A stretch of DNA of 8,009 bases, from the NCBI GenBank assembly GCA_023266075.1, contig JAHFRX010000065.1:1-8009 (forward strand), read 5' to 3'. The notes below the pieces were generated by a model that had not been told where the DNA came from, searched no databases, and saw nothing but the letters and a program-made list of their open reading frames with translations. Every line of letters begins with the position of its first letter. Within the stretch, counting starts at the first letter, position 1. A program made the translations under genes and the position numbers. Shown piece after piece: positions 1-6,636 of the stretch. Source of the stretch: Legionellaceae bacterium (lineage in GTDB: Bacteria > Pseudomonadota > Gammaproteobacteria > Legionellales > Legionellaceae).

Positions 1-48
1 TTGTATCCGCTAATAAATAACGTGAATAATGTGTATTCATAAAAATGA

Positions 49-163
49 CACTTGAGCCCGCGAAGGGCTCGATGAGGCGCTTTGCCTCAGGAAGTGAGGA
101 AAGTATATGCTCAAGGCAGCGGTACTTTCTGCCTGCCCATTTTAAAAATGGTTTTGCTTTTTT
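49..163 (+). ncRNA. Candidate structured RNA or 3' UTR
   Basis: No convincing protein gene lies in the first 181 bases, but inverted repeats are packed tightly. GAGCCC (54-59) pairs with GGGCTC (65-70). TGAGGC (73-78) pairs with GCCTCA (84-89). GAAAGTA (99-105) pairs with TACTTTC (123-129). AGGCAG (114-119) pairs with CTGCCT (129-134), and a terminator-like hairpin plus T-run follows. CTTGAGC (51-57) is also an exact inverse of GCTCAAG (109-115), so several helices are mutually exclusive. The T-run is only on the plus strand, which favours rightward transcription convergent with the lipoprotein gene. I do not recognise a known RNA family; it does not match what I recall of 6S, tmRNA or RNase P RNA. 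It could equally be the 3' UTR of a gene to the left, because all three plus frames entering from the left are closed by base 42. No promoter was identified with confidence. Confidence 0.3.
137..163 (+). terminator. Probable intrinsic terminator, rightward
   Basis: CCATTT (137-142) pairs with AAATGG (146-151) across a three-base loop and is followed by TTTTGCTTTTTT (152-163). The stem is AT-rich and weak by itself. The adjacent AGGCAG/CTGCCT hairpin (114-134) could add stability. The opposite strand has no U-run, so this would not terminate the leftward lipoprotein gene that ends at 182. Confidence 0.45.
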
Positions 164-181
164 CATGATCATATGAATCGT

Positions 182-790
182 TTACTTTGTCATCTGTGCT
201 GGTGACCGTTTTTTTGATGCGATTTTTGCTGGAGATTTTTTCGTTTCAGTCCATTGAATTTCAATTCTGCGATTGTAAGCACTGGAATGAATCAAATGAT
301 TATCACCAATATCATGTTCATCACCATACCCCTCAGCGATGAGATATTGTGCTGGGATGCGTTTTGCCCACAAGAAAGTAAGCATTGTTTCAGCCCGAGC
401 ATTGGATAGTTTATCTTTATGATGACTAGAACCGACATCATCGGTGAACGCGGCGACATAAATTTTTTCATAGTGATAGGTTTTAATGAGTGCTGCAATA
501 TCATTCAAACCACGATAGCAAATATCGTTAAGCTGCGGAGAATTAAACACAAAGTAGTGGTCGGTTGGCACAAGAAGCGTATATTGGTCGCCATAGCGAA
601 CAAATTGGATGTCTTCTCGACGTATTTTTTCAATAAGTCTTGCTCTTAATGTAAACGGTGAAATAGCGCTGGGATCTGCTTGTATCTCGTCTCTAAAATC
701 GTTAAATGGTGGGTTAAAGCAGCCCGCCAGGAAGATAGAAAGAACACTGATGCGAAAGAGTGCGTAAAAGCAGTTCACAGATTTTCCCAT
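182..790 (-). CDS. OmpA-domain outer-membrane lipoprotein, possibly IcmN/DotK-like
   Basis: A 202-residue lipoprotein. A basic, hydrophobic N-terminus ends in the lipobox LAGC, with Cys24 as the lipidated residue. Residues about 70-180 form an OmpA C-terminal, peptidoglycan-binding domain. The expected diaminopimelate-contacting residues are present: Asp117 in FTDDVG and Arg132 in SNARAE. The domain closes with the canonical NRRIEI (173-178), and a lysine-rich tail follows. It should sit in the outer membrane and tether it to murein. A short linker plus a single OmpA domain at about 200 residues matches IcmN/DotK, the OmpA-like lipoprotein of the Dot/Icm type IVB secretion system. That assignment comes from recalled family resemblance; Pal-type or generic OmpA lipoproteins remain possible, so I give no symbol. 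No other Dot/Icm gene is in the window. It is transcribed away from kup, and no Shine-Dalgarno sequence is evident before the ATG. Confidence 0.9.
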   Translation of the reverse strand: MGKSVNCFYALFRISVLSIFLAGCFNPPFNDFRDEIQADPSAISPFTLRARLIEKIRREDIQFVRYGDQYTLLVPTDHYFVFNSPQLNDICYRGLNDIAALIKTYHYEKIYVAAFTDDVGSSHHKDKLSNARAETMLTFLWAKRIPAQYLIAEGYGDEHDIGDNHLIHSSAYNRRIEIQWTETKKSPAKIASKKRSPAQMTK

Positions 791-811
791 ATTAATTGAT
801 GACCAATTAAT
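791..811. promoter_or_regulatory. Perfect 8-bp inverted repeat next to the lipoprotein start codon
   Basis: ATTAATTG (791-798) and CAATTAAT (804-811) are exact inverse copies separated by five bases. The repeat abuts the start codon of the leftward lipoprotein gene (788-790) and overlaps its proposed -10 box by two bases. It therefore covers the likely transcription start and the ribosome-entry region. The symmetry and position suggest an operator for a dimeric regulator; this is inference, and AT-rich DNA produces such repeats by chance fairly often. Confidence 0.4.
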
Positions 812-837
812 ACTAGCACTGACGGTGTAAATTGCAA
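810..837 (-). promoter_or_regulatory. Proposed promoter of the OmpA-like lipoprotein gene
   Basis: Read leftward, TTGCAA (832-837) is followed by a 16-bp spacer and TAGTAT (-10, 810-815). Initiation would fall near 803, leaving a leader of only about a dozen bases without a Shine-Dalgarno sequence. The -35 hexamer is its own complement and also serves the proposed kup promoter. Confidence 0.45.
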
Positions 838-860
838 TAGCGTCTTAAGACTGATATTCT
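832..860 (+). promoter_or_regulatory. Proposed kup promoter
   Basis: TTGCAA (-35, 832-837), a 17-bp spacer and TATTCT (-10, 855-860) give a sigma-70-like promoter with initiation near 867, about 26 bases before the kup ATG. A 10-bp perfect palindrome lies in the spacer. No clear Shine-Dalgarno sequence precedes the ATG. Confidence 0.5.
842..851. promoter_or_regulatory. 10-bp perfect palindrome inside the kup promoter spacer
   Basis: GTCTTAAGAC is perfectly self-complementary and sits between the proposed -35 and -10 boxes of kup. A bound protein there would block or remodel that promoter. The CTTAA core recalls half of the tandem CTTAA-type sites of PmrA in Legionella and Coxiella, but only one properly placed copy is seen, so the link is speculative. 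Confidence 0.3.
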
Positions 861-892
861 TTTCTTGAGCCATAATATAAGTTGCATTCCCT

Positions 893-2764
893 ATGGAAAA
901 ACAGTCTTTTTATTCATTGGCACTTGCAGCCTTAGGCATTGTGTATGGGGATATCGGTACGAGTCCACTGTATGCCATGAAAGTGATTTTGAGTGCGCTG
1001 CCTATTAATCAGCAGAATGTCTTGGGTATCTTGTCATTGATTTTTTGGTCATTGACGCTCTTAATTTCAATTAAATATCTCTTTATTTTGTTCCGCGCAG
1101 ATAACGCAGGTGAGGGCGGGATATTAGCATTACTAGCACTCATTAAACCTAAAAATGAGTACTATACAGGATTGCTTTTTGTTATCGGTATTTTGGGTGC
1201 AGGATTAATGCTGGGTGATGGTATGTTAACGCCTGCAATTTCAGTGATGAGTGCGGTTGAGGGTGTGAATATTGTTTTTCCAAAGTTAATGCCGATCATT
1301 GTGCCTATCACGTGTCTTATTTTGGTCATGCTTTTTTCATTTCAATCGTGGGGTAGTAGCAAAATTGGAATTATCTTTGGTCCTGTTATTTTGGTTTGGT
1401 TTGTGACCATCGGTATATTGGGTGGTGTGCATATTTTAAAGAATCCTGTTGTATTGGAGGCGATTAATCCAATGTATGGACTCGAAATGTTGCATCAGTT
1501 GGGCTTAAAAAGTTATCTTATTTTAGGTGGTGTTTTTTTAGTCATGACAGGTGGAGAGGCATTATATGCTGATTTAGGTCATTTTGGTCGCGCGCCAATC
1601 CGATTGACGTGGTTTATGTTAGTTTTTCCGGCACTTCTTCTGAATTATTTTGGTCAAGGTGCTTACCTTTTACAGAATCCTGCCGCAATTGAAAATCCAT
1701 TTTTTTGTCTTGCGTCAGAAGTATTTGCTTTCCCATTATTAATATTGGCGACACTTGCGACGATTATTGCATCGCAAGCGGTTATTTCTGCAACATTTTC
1801 TTTAACAAAACAAGCCATTCTATTAGGCTTTTATCCTCATATGGCGATTACGCAAACCTCGGGTTTTCAGCGTGGACAAATTTATATTCCACAAATGAAT
1901 TTGATTTTAGCGATTGGCACATTATTTTTGATCTTTATTTTTAAAAACTCAAATGCAATGACACATGCGTATGGTATTGCCGTGAATCTAGTGATGGTAC
2001 TGACCATGATCTTAGTCATTTATGTGGCGTATTCGCAGTGGAAGTGGGGACTTTTGAAATTAATAGCAGTGTTCAGCCTGTTTATTGTGATAGACGTGTC
2101 TTTTTTAGCGGCAAATTTATTTAAGGTGAAAACAGGTGGGTGGATACCGATTATATTTGCAAGTTTTGCTGGATTCATTATGTATACCTGGAGTAAAGGT
2201 CGGTTGTACCTTAAAGAAAATTATTATATGAACAAGGAAGATCTGTCTAACGTAGTGACTCAGTTGGATGCGTTACCGTTATCGAATCTACCACATACAA
2301 CGGCCGTATTTATTACAGATATTTATGATAAAAGTGGTGGCAGTTTTCTTCATTTTTTAAAATTAAGTCGTATGGTGCCTGAGTATATTTTGATTGTGGA
2401 TTATTGTGTGTCGACGGTGCCGCATGTCTCATCACTCGAGCGGTTTGAGATCAATTGTTTAAGAAAAAACATTTGTGAATTGACACTACATTATGGTTTT
2501 ATGGACATCGTTTCTATTCCTCAAGCACTGTATGTTGCAAGTGATAGGGGACTTCTGCCTTTTACGGTAGATATTGATGCGGCAATTTATTTTCTTGAAA
2601 TTCCAAACGTCATGCCTTCTCGTGAACGAAAAGCGCTTCGATTTTTATGGCAAGATAAGTTATTTGCATTTCTTGTACGTAATTATTCAGCAAATTTAAA
2701 TATTGAATTTTACCAGCTCCCGTACAATCGCACGGTTGCTATCGGCACCTATTATCTGATTTAA
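893..2764 (+). CDS. kup: Kup-family potassium uptake permease
   Basis: A 623-residue inner-membrane K+ importer of the KUP/HAK/KT family, essentially the length of E. coli Kup (622). The family takes up K+ by K+/H+ symport. The N-terminal half carries signature stretches: VYGDIGTSPLY (Asp20), FRADNAGEGGILALL (about 68-81), LGDGMLTPAISVMSAVEG (about 107-124) and the GGEALYADLGHFG block. About twelve hydrophobic segments run to near residue 435. A soluble cytoplasmic C-terminal domain of about 185 residues ends in the usual NRTVAIGT-like motif. The chosen ATG puts the GDIGTSPLY motif at the expected distance from the N-terminus. It diverges from the lipoprotein gene and ends tail to tail with the DUF1460 gene, so it is probably monocistronic. 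No terminator of its own is visible. The identification is secure. Confidence 0.97.
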   Translation: MEKQSFYSLALAALGIVYGDIGTSPLYAMKVILSALPINQQNVLGILSLIFWSLTLLISIKYLFILFRADNAGEGGILALLALIKPKNEYYTGLLFVIGILGAGLMLGDGMLTPAISVMSAVEGVNIVFPKLMPIIVPITCLILVMLFSFQSWGSSKIGIIFGPVILVWFVTIGILGGVHILKNPVVLEAINPMYGLEMLHQLGLKSYLILGGVFLVMTGGEALYADLGHFGRAPIRLTWFMLVFPALLLNYFGQGAYLLQNPAAIENPFFCLASEVFAFPLLILATLATIIASQAVISATFSLTKQAILLGFYPHMAITQTSGFQRGQIYIPQMNLILAIGTLFLIFIFKNSNAMTHAYGIAVNLVMVLTMILVIYVAYSQWKWGLLKLIAVFSLFIVIDVSFLAANLFKVKTGGWIPIIFASFAGFIMYTWSKGRLYLKENYYMNKEDLSNVVTQLDALPLSNLPHTTAVFITDIYDKSGGSFLHFLKLSRMVPEYILIVDYCVSTVPHVSSLERFEINCLRKNICELTLHYGFMDIVSIPQALYVASDRGLLPFTVDIDAAIYFLEIPNVMPSRERKALRFLWQDKLFAFLVRNYSANLNIEFYQLPYNRTVAIGTYYLI

Positions 2765-3810
2765 CACGATTGAAGAGGTGTTTTGGCTTGAATGATTTGA
2801 ATATTAATGCCGCCAATCGTAGGATTTTTTGACGCTTCATTTAAATACGTGACGAGTGGGATGTCTATGACTTTATGCGCATTTGACGAGGCTTGCCGAA
2901 AGTAAAGCACATTGTTTTTCCAGAAAGCGAAGCCAAGATGTGAAATATCGAGATCGGTGCCGATGATATTTTTTAACTGCCAATGTGGACGCACGATTTC
3001 GATGATGGCGCCCGATGGAATTTGCTTTAAAAAATACAGACGAGGTTGACCTTTTTTATCAATGAGTTGATTTAAGGGAATATAAGGTACGATAGCGTGT
3101 TCTGGTTTAAATTTTTTTCCTGCGATATGTAATGTTTTAAGACGCTTGATTTGTTTCTCTGCTGTAAGCGAGGATACACGAATACGCGCAAGCGGTAGTT
3201 TTTGATACCAAGATGCTTTATCAATTTCTGTTGAAGCATATTGAACAATGGGGTGTTTCTTTTGATCAGTCATCGTGTGAGTAATATCTTCGAGATAACC
3301 ATTGGCTTGATTGTTTTTATTCCAGTCGAGTGACGTAAAGTGGTTACGTGTGACAAATGAAACAGAACCGTTGTGATAACGCACTTTATCGAGACATTTT
3401 TTAAAATGATTCAGATTATTTGCTAAGGTTAAGGCAAGTACCGTGTCAACATACGTTTGACAATCAAAGCCGTCGAGACGCGCTCTGGGCATTTCGTCAT
3501 ATTGACTGGGGTGTCCTTCACCCAGAGGGAATAAAATATAAGGGCTATTCAAGTAATATTGGCTGAAGTAATTGAGTCGACTGACCGTGGTTGAGCCGGA
3601 TTGTTGTGGAAGATGTTGGTACAACTGATTGACTTCTTCATCAATGGATTGATGCTGTTGGATAGTTTTTGTTGATGTTGTACTTTGATAGTGTTTGAGA
3701 ATCGATTTATCAAGATGCAGAAGACCATGGGGCTCAGCAAACCCTAAACTGACGACCATTGAAAGTAATAAGTAAGATAAGTGGCGCATGATGGTGCATA
3801 GCTTACGCAT
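2761..3810 (-). CDS. DUF1460 (N-acetylmuramoyl-L-alanine amidase-like) exported protein
   Basis: A 349-residue protein with a probable Sec signal peptide: hydrophobic 11-25, likely cleaved after GFA at residue 25. The mature part matches the DUF1460 family (PF07313), which has an NlpC/P60-type cysteine-peptidase fold and is annotated as amidase-like. The motif LDGFDCQTYVDTVLAL places the presumed nucleophile at Cys117. DISHLGFAFW gives the probable catalytic His291, and FRQASS (304-309) is the usual following element. It is expected to act on murein or muropeptides in the periplasm, but the reaction has not been established here. The ATG at 3810 is preceded by AGGGA three bases upstream. An internal Met8 would give a more typical short signal peptide, so the start is uncertain by seven codons. 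The protein ends in an unpaired cysteine (Cys349). It diverges from spmA by 62 bp. Confidence 0.85.
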   Translation of the reverse strand: MRKLCTIMRHLSYLLLSMVVSLGFAEPHGLLHLDKSILKHYQSTTSTKTIQQHQSIDEEVNQLYQHLPQQSGSTTVSRLNYFSQYYLNSPYILFPLGEGHPSQYDEMPRARLDGFDCQTYVDTVLALTLANNLNHFKKCLDKVRYHNGSVSFVTRNHFTSLDWNKNNQANGYLEDITHTMTDQKKHPIVQYASTEIDKASWYQKLPLARIRVSSLTAEKQIKRLKTLHIAGKKFKPEHAIVPYIPLNQLIDKKGQPRLYFLKQIPSGAIIEIVRPHWQLKNIIGTDLDISHLGFAFWKNNVLYFRQASSNAHKVIDIPLVTYLNEASKNPTIGGINIQIIQAKTPLQSC

Positions 3811-3862
3811 TAATCCCTATTAAGTCCACGTTTTTTTCTGTATATTTATCAGTAAATAGAGC

Positions 3863-3867
3863 GGAGG
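3863..3867 (+). promoter_or_regulatory. Strong Shine-Dalgarno of spmA
   Basis: GGAGG lies five bases before the spmA ATG and fixes that start. It is the best ribosome-binding site in the window; kup and the lipoprotein gene lack one. I found no convincing -35/-10 pair for spmA in the 62-bp AT-rich gap. Confidence 0.7.
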
Positions 3868-3872
3868 CAAAG

Positions 3873-4478
3873 ATGCTCAATGTGATTTGGTTGTCCATGA
3901 TGTTTTTATCAGTCATTGTGTCCGTTTGTTTGGGACGAGTCGATGCGGTTGTTCATGCCGTCACTGATTCTGCAAAGCATGGTTTTGAGGTTGCGCTAGG
4001 CCTTGCCGGTATGATGTCGCTCTGGTTGGGCATTATGAATATTGCGACGCAATCGGGTCTTGTCCAAGGGTTGTCTCGTTGTATGCGTCCTTTGATGTGC
4101 CGATTATTTCCAGAAGTTCCAGCCGATCACCCAGCCATGGGAGCGATGATGATGAATATTGCGGCGAATATGCTAGGCCTTGCTAATGCGGCAACGCCAT
4201 TTGGATTGCAAGCAATGCGCGAGCTACAAAAATTAAACACACATGTTCATACCGCTAGTAATGCAATGTGTACTTTTTTGGCGATTAATACATCGAGTGT
4301 GCAAATTATTCCAGCAACAGCGATTGCTTTTTTAGCAGCGAGTGGGAGTAAACATCCAACCAGTGTGATTGTGAGCGCTTTGATTGCAACGACTGTTTCG
4401 ACGGTGGTGGCTTTGGTTGCGGTTAAAAAGCTCGCTAAATTACCGTTTTATCAAATTAAAGAGCAGGACAACCCATGA
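3873..4478 (+). CDS. spmA: SpmA-like (spore maturation protein A family) membrane protein
   Basis: A 201-residue inner-membrane protein of the nucleoside-recognition/Gate domain family (PF07670). It is close in length to Bacillus SpmA (about 196). The strongly conserved block runs from PADHPAMGAMMMNIAANMLG into LANAATPFGLQAMRELQKLN, then NAMCTFLAINTSSVQIIP; this is diagnostic for SpmA. Hydrophobic segments occur near residues 1-22, 38-58, 85-105, 130-153 and 160-183. In Bacillus, spmA and spmB act in forespore core dehydration. Non-sporulating bacteria carry them widely, with unknown substrate, probably as a small transporter or gate. The last four bases overlap the spmB start (ATGA), indicating translational coupling and probable partnership. 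The host shows no other sporulation gene here. Confidence 0.92.
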   Translation: MLNVIWLSMMFLSVIVSVCLGRVDAVVHAVTDSAKHGFEVALGLAGMMSLWLGIMNIATQSGLVQGLSRCMRPLMCRLFPEVPADHPAMGAMMMNIAANMLGLANAATPFGLQAMRELQKLNTHVHTASNAMCTFLAINTSSVQIIPATAIAFLAASGSKHPTSVIVSALIATTVSTVVALVAVKKLAKLPFYQIKEQDNP

Positions 4479-5008
4479 ATAGCATATTATCGTTATTTTC
4501 GAATGGATTGTTTCTTGCTTTTATTGTCGGTATACCGTTGTTTGGTGTGATGAAAAAGTTAGATACGTTTGATGCTTTTATTACAGGAGCCAAGCAAGGG
4601 TTTGAGATTAGTGTAGGTCTGATTCCTTATTTGATTGCGATGTTGGTTGCGATTGGAATGTTACGTGCATCTGGTTTCTTTGAGCTCATGAGTTATTATT
4701 TAGCACCATTTTTAGCATCAGTGGGTATGCCACCTGAGTTATTGCCTTTGGCATTAGTCAGGCCGTTTTCTGGAAGTGCTTCGACTGGAATGATGGCGGA
4801 GTTGATTCATACATATGGTGGAGACTCATTGATCGCGAAAACTGCAGCGACCATGATGGGAAGTACAGAAACAACTTTTTATGTGATTGCTGTTTATTTT
4901 GGTACAGTGGGTATACGCAGAACACGCCATGCTATTCCTGCCGGTCTTCTGGCCGATGCTGCTGGCGTTATCGCCTCCGTGGTTGTTTGTCGATATCTTT
5001 TTGGCTGA
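4475..5008 (+). CDS. spmB: SpmB-like (spore maturation protein B family) membrane protein
   Basis: A 177-residue partner of SpmA, matching Bacillus SpmB in length (about 178). Family signatures are the AKQGFEISVGLIPYL segment, LVRPFSGSASTGMMAEL, the GSTETTFYVIAVYFGTVGIR block, and AIPAGLLADAAGVIAS near the C-terminus. It is a hydrophobic inner-membrane protein with about five membrane segments. Its ATG overlaps the spmA stop as ATGA, with AGGA (4465-4468) six bases upstream, so the pair is almost certainly co-transcribed and made in matched amounts. The 69 bp after the stop, before the convergent M23 gene ends, contain no clean hairpin plus T-run. Function outside spore formers is unknown; the flanking murein-enzyme genes suggest, but do not show, a cell-envelope role. 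Confidence 0.92.
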   Translation: MNSILSLFSNGLFLAFIVGIPLFGVMKKLDTFDAFITGAKQGFEISVGLIPYLIAMLVAIGMLRASGFFELMSYYLAPFLASVGMPPELLPLALVRPFSGSASTGMMAELIHTYGGDSLIAKTAATMMGSTETTFYVIAVYFGTVGIRRTRHAIPAGLLADAAGVIASVVVCRYLFG

Positions 5009-5077
5009 TGTCTTCTCTCTCGGCGGTTTTTTCTCTTGAGACGATGCTGATAGGGTAGATTATTAACTTCGAGATCC

Positions 5078-6421
5078 CTAAGCTGTCTTTCCTTTTTTTT
5101 GAGGCTGTTTATGCGCTAGCCTGCCTTTTTCAAAGAGTTTGATTTGAGAAAGGCGATTTTTGACCGTTTCGTGGAAAGTATGAAGATGATGCTTAGGAAC
5201 CGCCGACGCTCTTGGTAAGAGCACGGTCGAAGGGTTAATGGGTAAGTCATTGACGCGAAACTCATAGTGGCAGTGTGGGCCTTCTGCAAGTCCGGTTTGG
5301 CCAACGTAACCAATCACTTGACCACGTTTAACGCGAGAGCCTCGGGTGAGCCCTTTTTCAAAGTGATGCATGTGTGCATAAACGGATGAATATGTGTTTT
5401 GATGATTAATTTTAATGACATTACCATAAGTACTGTGATGTTCAATTGTTTCAATTCGCCCATCTCCAGTCGCATGAATCGGTGTGCCAGTTGGTGCAGC
5501 TAAATCTACACCTTGATGAGGTCTTCGATAGTGCAGGATGGGGTGCATGCGCGATAAGCTAAACATAGAGCTAATATGGCTAAATTGTAAAGGATAACGT
5601 GAAAATGCTTGTTTTAAGCTTCGCCCATCGGGTGAAAAATAATCACTTTCAGTATCATTAGATTCATATCGAACTGCTTGAATAGTGTGACCTCTATTGG
5701 TATAGGTGACGGCAAGGATATCGCCTGTATTGACAAGTTCGTTCTCAATATAATGTGCGCGATAAAGGATCGTAAATTGATCACCCGAGCGGATATCTTT
5801 GACGAAGTCGATTTCACGATTAAAGATAGTGCTCATTTGTTGGATTAATTTGAAAGGGATATTATGTCGTTTTGCGGTGGTGTAAAGTGAGCCCTGTACA
5901 GTGGCCGTAATTAATTTGTCTTGTGTATTTGTCGGCTGTATTTGGATTTTACTGATGAATTGTTTATCTTTTTGCTCAACAACGAGAGATTCTAGTTTAG
6001 AGTACGGAACAATCATTTTGAGCAGTGTATCGTCTTGGGCCAGAATTTGTATTTCTTGCTTGGGTCGGATATGTGTGAGTTGTTTCGTATATTTATTTTT
6101 GTGTAAAACGTCTTGCAGCGTTTTAGAGCTGAGGCCCGCGCGTTTGAATATCGAAGAAAGCGTGTCACCTGAGCGCACCGTGATATATTGCCACTCATTC
6201 ATCTCTTTTTTGATGGTGATTGGTGTTTGTTGTTCATTTTTTATTAATGAAATAGGAAGATTTAGTGGTTGTACGGAATATTCAAGTTTTTGAACCGAGC
6301 GTAAAGCATAAAGTGTATATAACAAGAGTATACTTGCGAAAATAAGTCCTGATACTAAGCGTAGTTTTTTAGTACGAGGAGTTGATTTCATTGACGTAAC
6401 ATGATGATATAACTGATTCAT
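5078..6421 (-). CDS. LysM/M23 murein DD-endopeptidase (MepM/YebA-like)
   Basis: A 447-residue zinc metallopeptidase predicted to cut peptide cross-links of peptidoglycan in the periplasm and so allow wall expansion. Order: short basic N-terminus; one membrane anchor (about 21-40); LysM/OapA-like module (about 79-127, with RSGDTLSSIF); a middle Csd3/MepM-type domain (about 170-270); M23 catalytic domain (about 290-400). The active-site residues are all present: His302 and Asp306 in HQGVDLAAP, His350 in YAHMH, and His383/His385 in GPHCHYEFR. It is therefore probably active rather than an EnvC/NlpD-type degenerate activator. Length is close to E. coli MepM (440). AAGG lies seven bases before the chosen ATG; Met11 is a possible alternative start without a ribosome-binding site. 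Divergence from tyrS with rrn beyond it resembles PA0667-tyrZ-rrn in Pseudomonas aeruginosa. Confidence 0.93.
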   Translation of the reverse strand: MNQLYHHVTSMKSTPRTKKLRLVSGLIFASILLLYTLYALRSVQKLEYSVQPLNLPISLIKNEQQTPITIKKEMNEWQYITVRSGDTLSSIFKRAGLSSKTLQDVLHKNKYTKQLTHIRPKQEIQILAQDDTLLKMIVPYSKLESLVVEQKDKQFISKIQIQPTNTQDKLITATVQGSLYTTAKRHNIPFKLIQQMSTIFNREIDFVKDIRSGDQFTILYRAHYIENELVNTGDILAVTYTNRGHTIQAVRYESNDTESDYFSPDGRSLKQAFSRYPLQFSHISSMFSLSRMHPILHYRRPHQGVDLAAPTGTPIHATGDGRIETIEHHSTYGNVIKINHQNTYSSVYAHMHHFEKGLTRGSRVKRGQVIGYVGQTGLAEGPHCHYEFRVNDLPINPSTVLLPRASAVPKHHLHTFHETVKNRLSQIKLFEKGRLAHKQPQKKGKTA

Positions 6422-6478
6422 TCGTCGCCTTATTTAAGCCAGTCTGCGCAATGATGGCCTCAAAAAATATCCGGGCTA

Positions 6479-6507
6479 AAGATACCTGTTGCAAGCATGA
6501 AGGTCAA
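6479..6507 (-). promoter_or_regulatory. Promoter of the M23 peptidase gene
   Basis: Read leftward, TTGACC (-35, 6502-6507), an exact 17-bp spacer and TATCTT (-10, 6479-6484) form a good sigma-70-type promoter, with initiation near 6472 and a leader of about 50 bases. A palindrome (6501-6514) covers the -35 box. Confidence 0.6.
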
Positions 6508-6514
6508 TAGACCT
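6501..6514. promoter_or_regulatory. Inverted repeat over the -35 box of the M23 gene
   Basis: AGGTC (6501-6505) and GACCT (6510-6514) are exact inverse copies around AATA. The left arm lies in the -35 region of the M23 promoter, so a dimeric repressor here would compete with RNA polymerase. It is short and may be chance. A nearby imperfect direct repeat (CTCTATCG/CTCTATTG, about 6513-6532) is also visible. Confidence 0.3.
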
Positions 6515-6557
6515 CTATCGAAACTCTATTGTATCGCGCCACGTTGTAAAATTTATC

Positions 6558-6587
6558 TTGAAATGAGGGTGTGTCTTCTATTAGTAT
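6558..6587 (+). promoter_or_regulatory. Possible tyrS promoter
   Basis: TTGAAA (6558-6563), an 18-bp spacer and TAGTAT (6582-6587) precede tyrS, giving a leader of about 40 bases. It is the best pair in the gap but with long spacing and a 4/6 match in the -10. No T-box-like leader is seen. AGGA (6623-6626) is a modest ribosome-binding site ten bases before the ATG. Confidence 0.4.
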
Positions 6588-6636
6588 TTTTGTCTGGAAA
6601 ATCAAGTTCACAACACCGCTTTAGGATAAGAAAAGC

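Noticed and set aside
45..176. 43-codon plus-strand reading frame through the left-edge hairpins
   Set aside because: No ribosome-binding site. It runs through perfect inverted repeats and the terminator T-run, and its sequence is not recognised; it is best explained as an accidental open frame.
419..649. Plus-strand frame opposite the lipoprotein gene
   Set aside because: It lies wholly antisense to a well-supported OmpA-domain gene and has no recognisable protein features.
871..876. CATAAT as an alternative kup -10
   Set aside because: The matching -35 position (848-853) reads AGACTG, unlike consensus; the TTGCAA/TATTCT pair is better.
2746..2784. Possible kup terminator (CACCT...AGGTG then TTTT)
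   Set aside because: Only a five-base stem with a 25-base loop and four Ts; too weak to call.
5009..5077. Terminator between spmB and the M23 gene
   Set aside because: T-rich, but no adequate stem on either strand; GGCGTTATCGCC just inside spmB is not followed by a T-run.
5901..6293. 130-codon plus-strand frame opposite the M23 gene
   Set aside because: Cysteine-rich, compositionally odd translation antisense to the LysM-containing part of a complete peptidase; a shadow frame.
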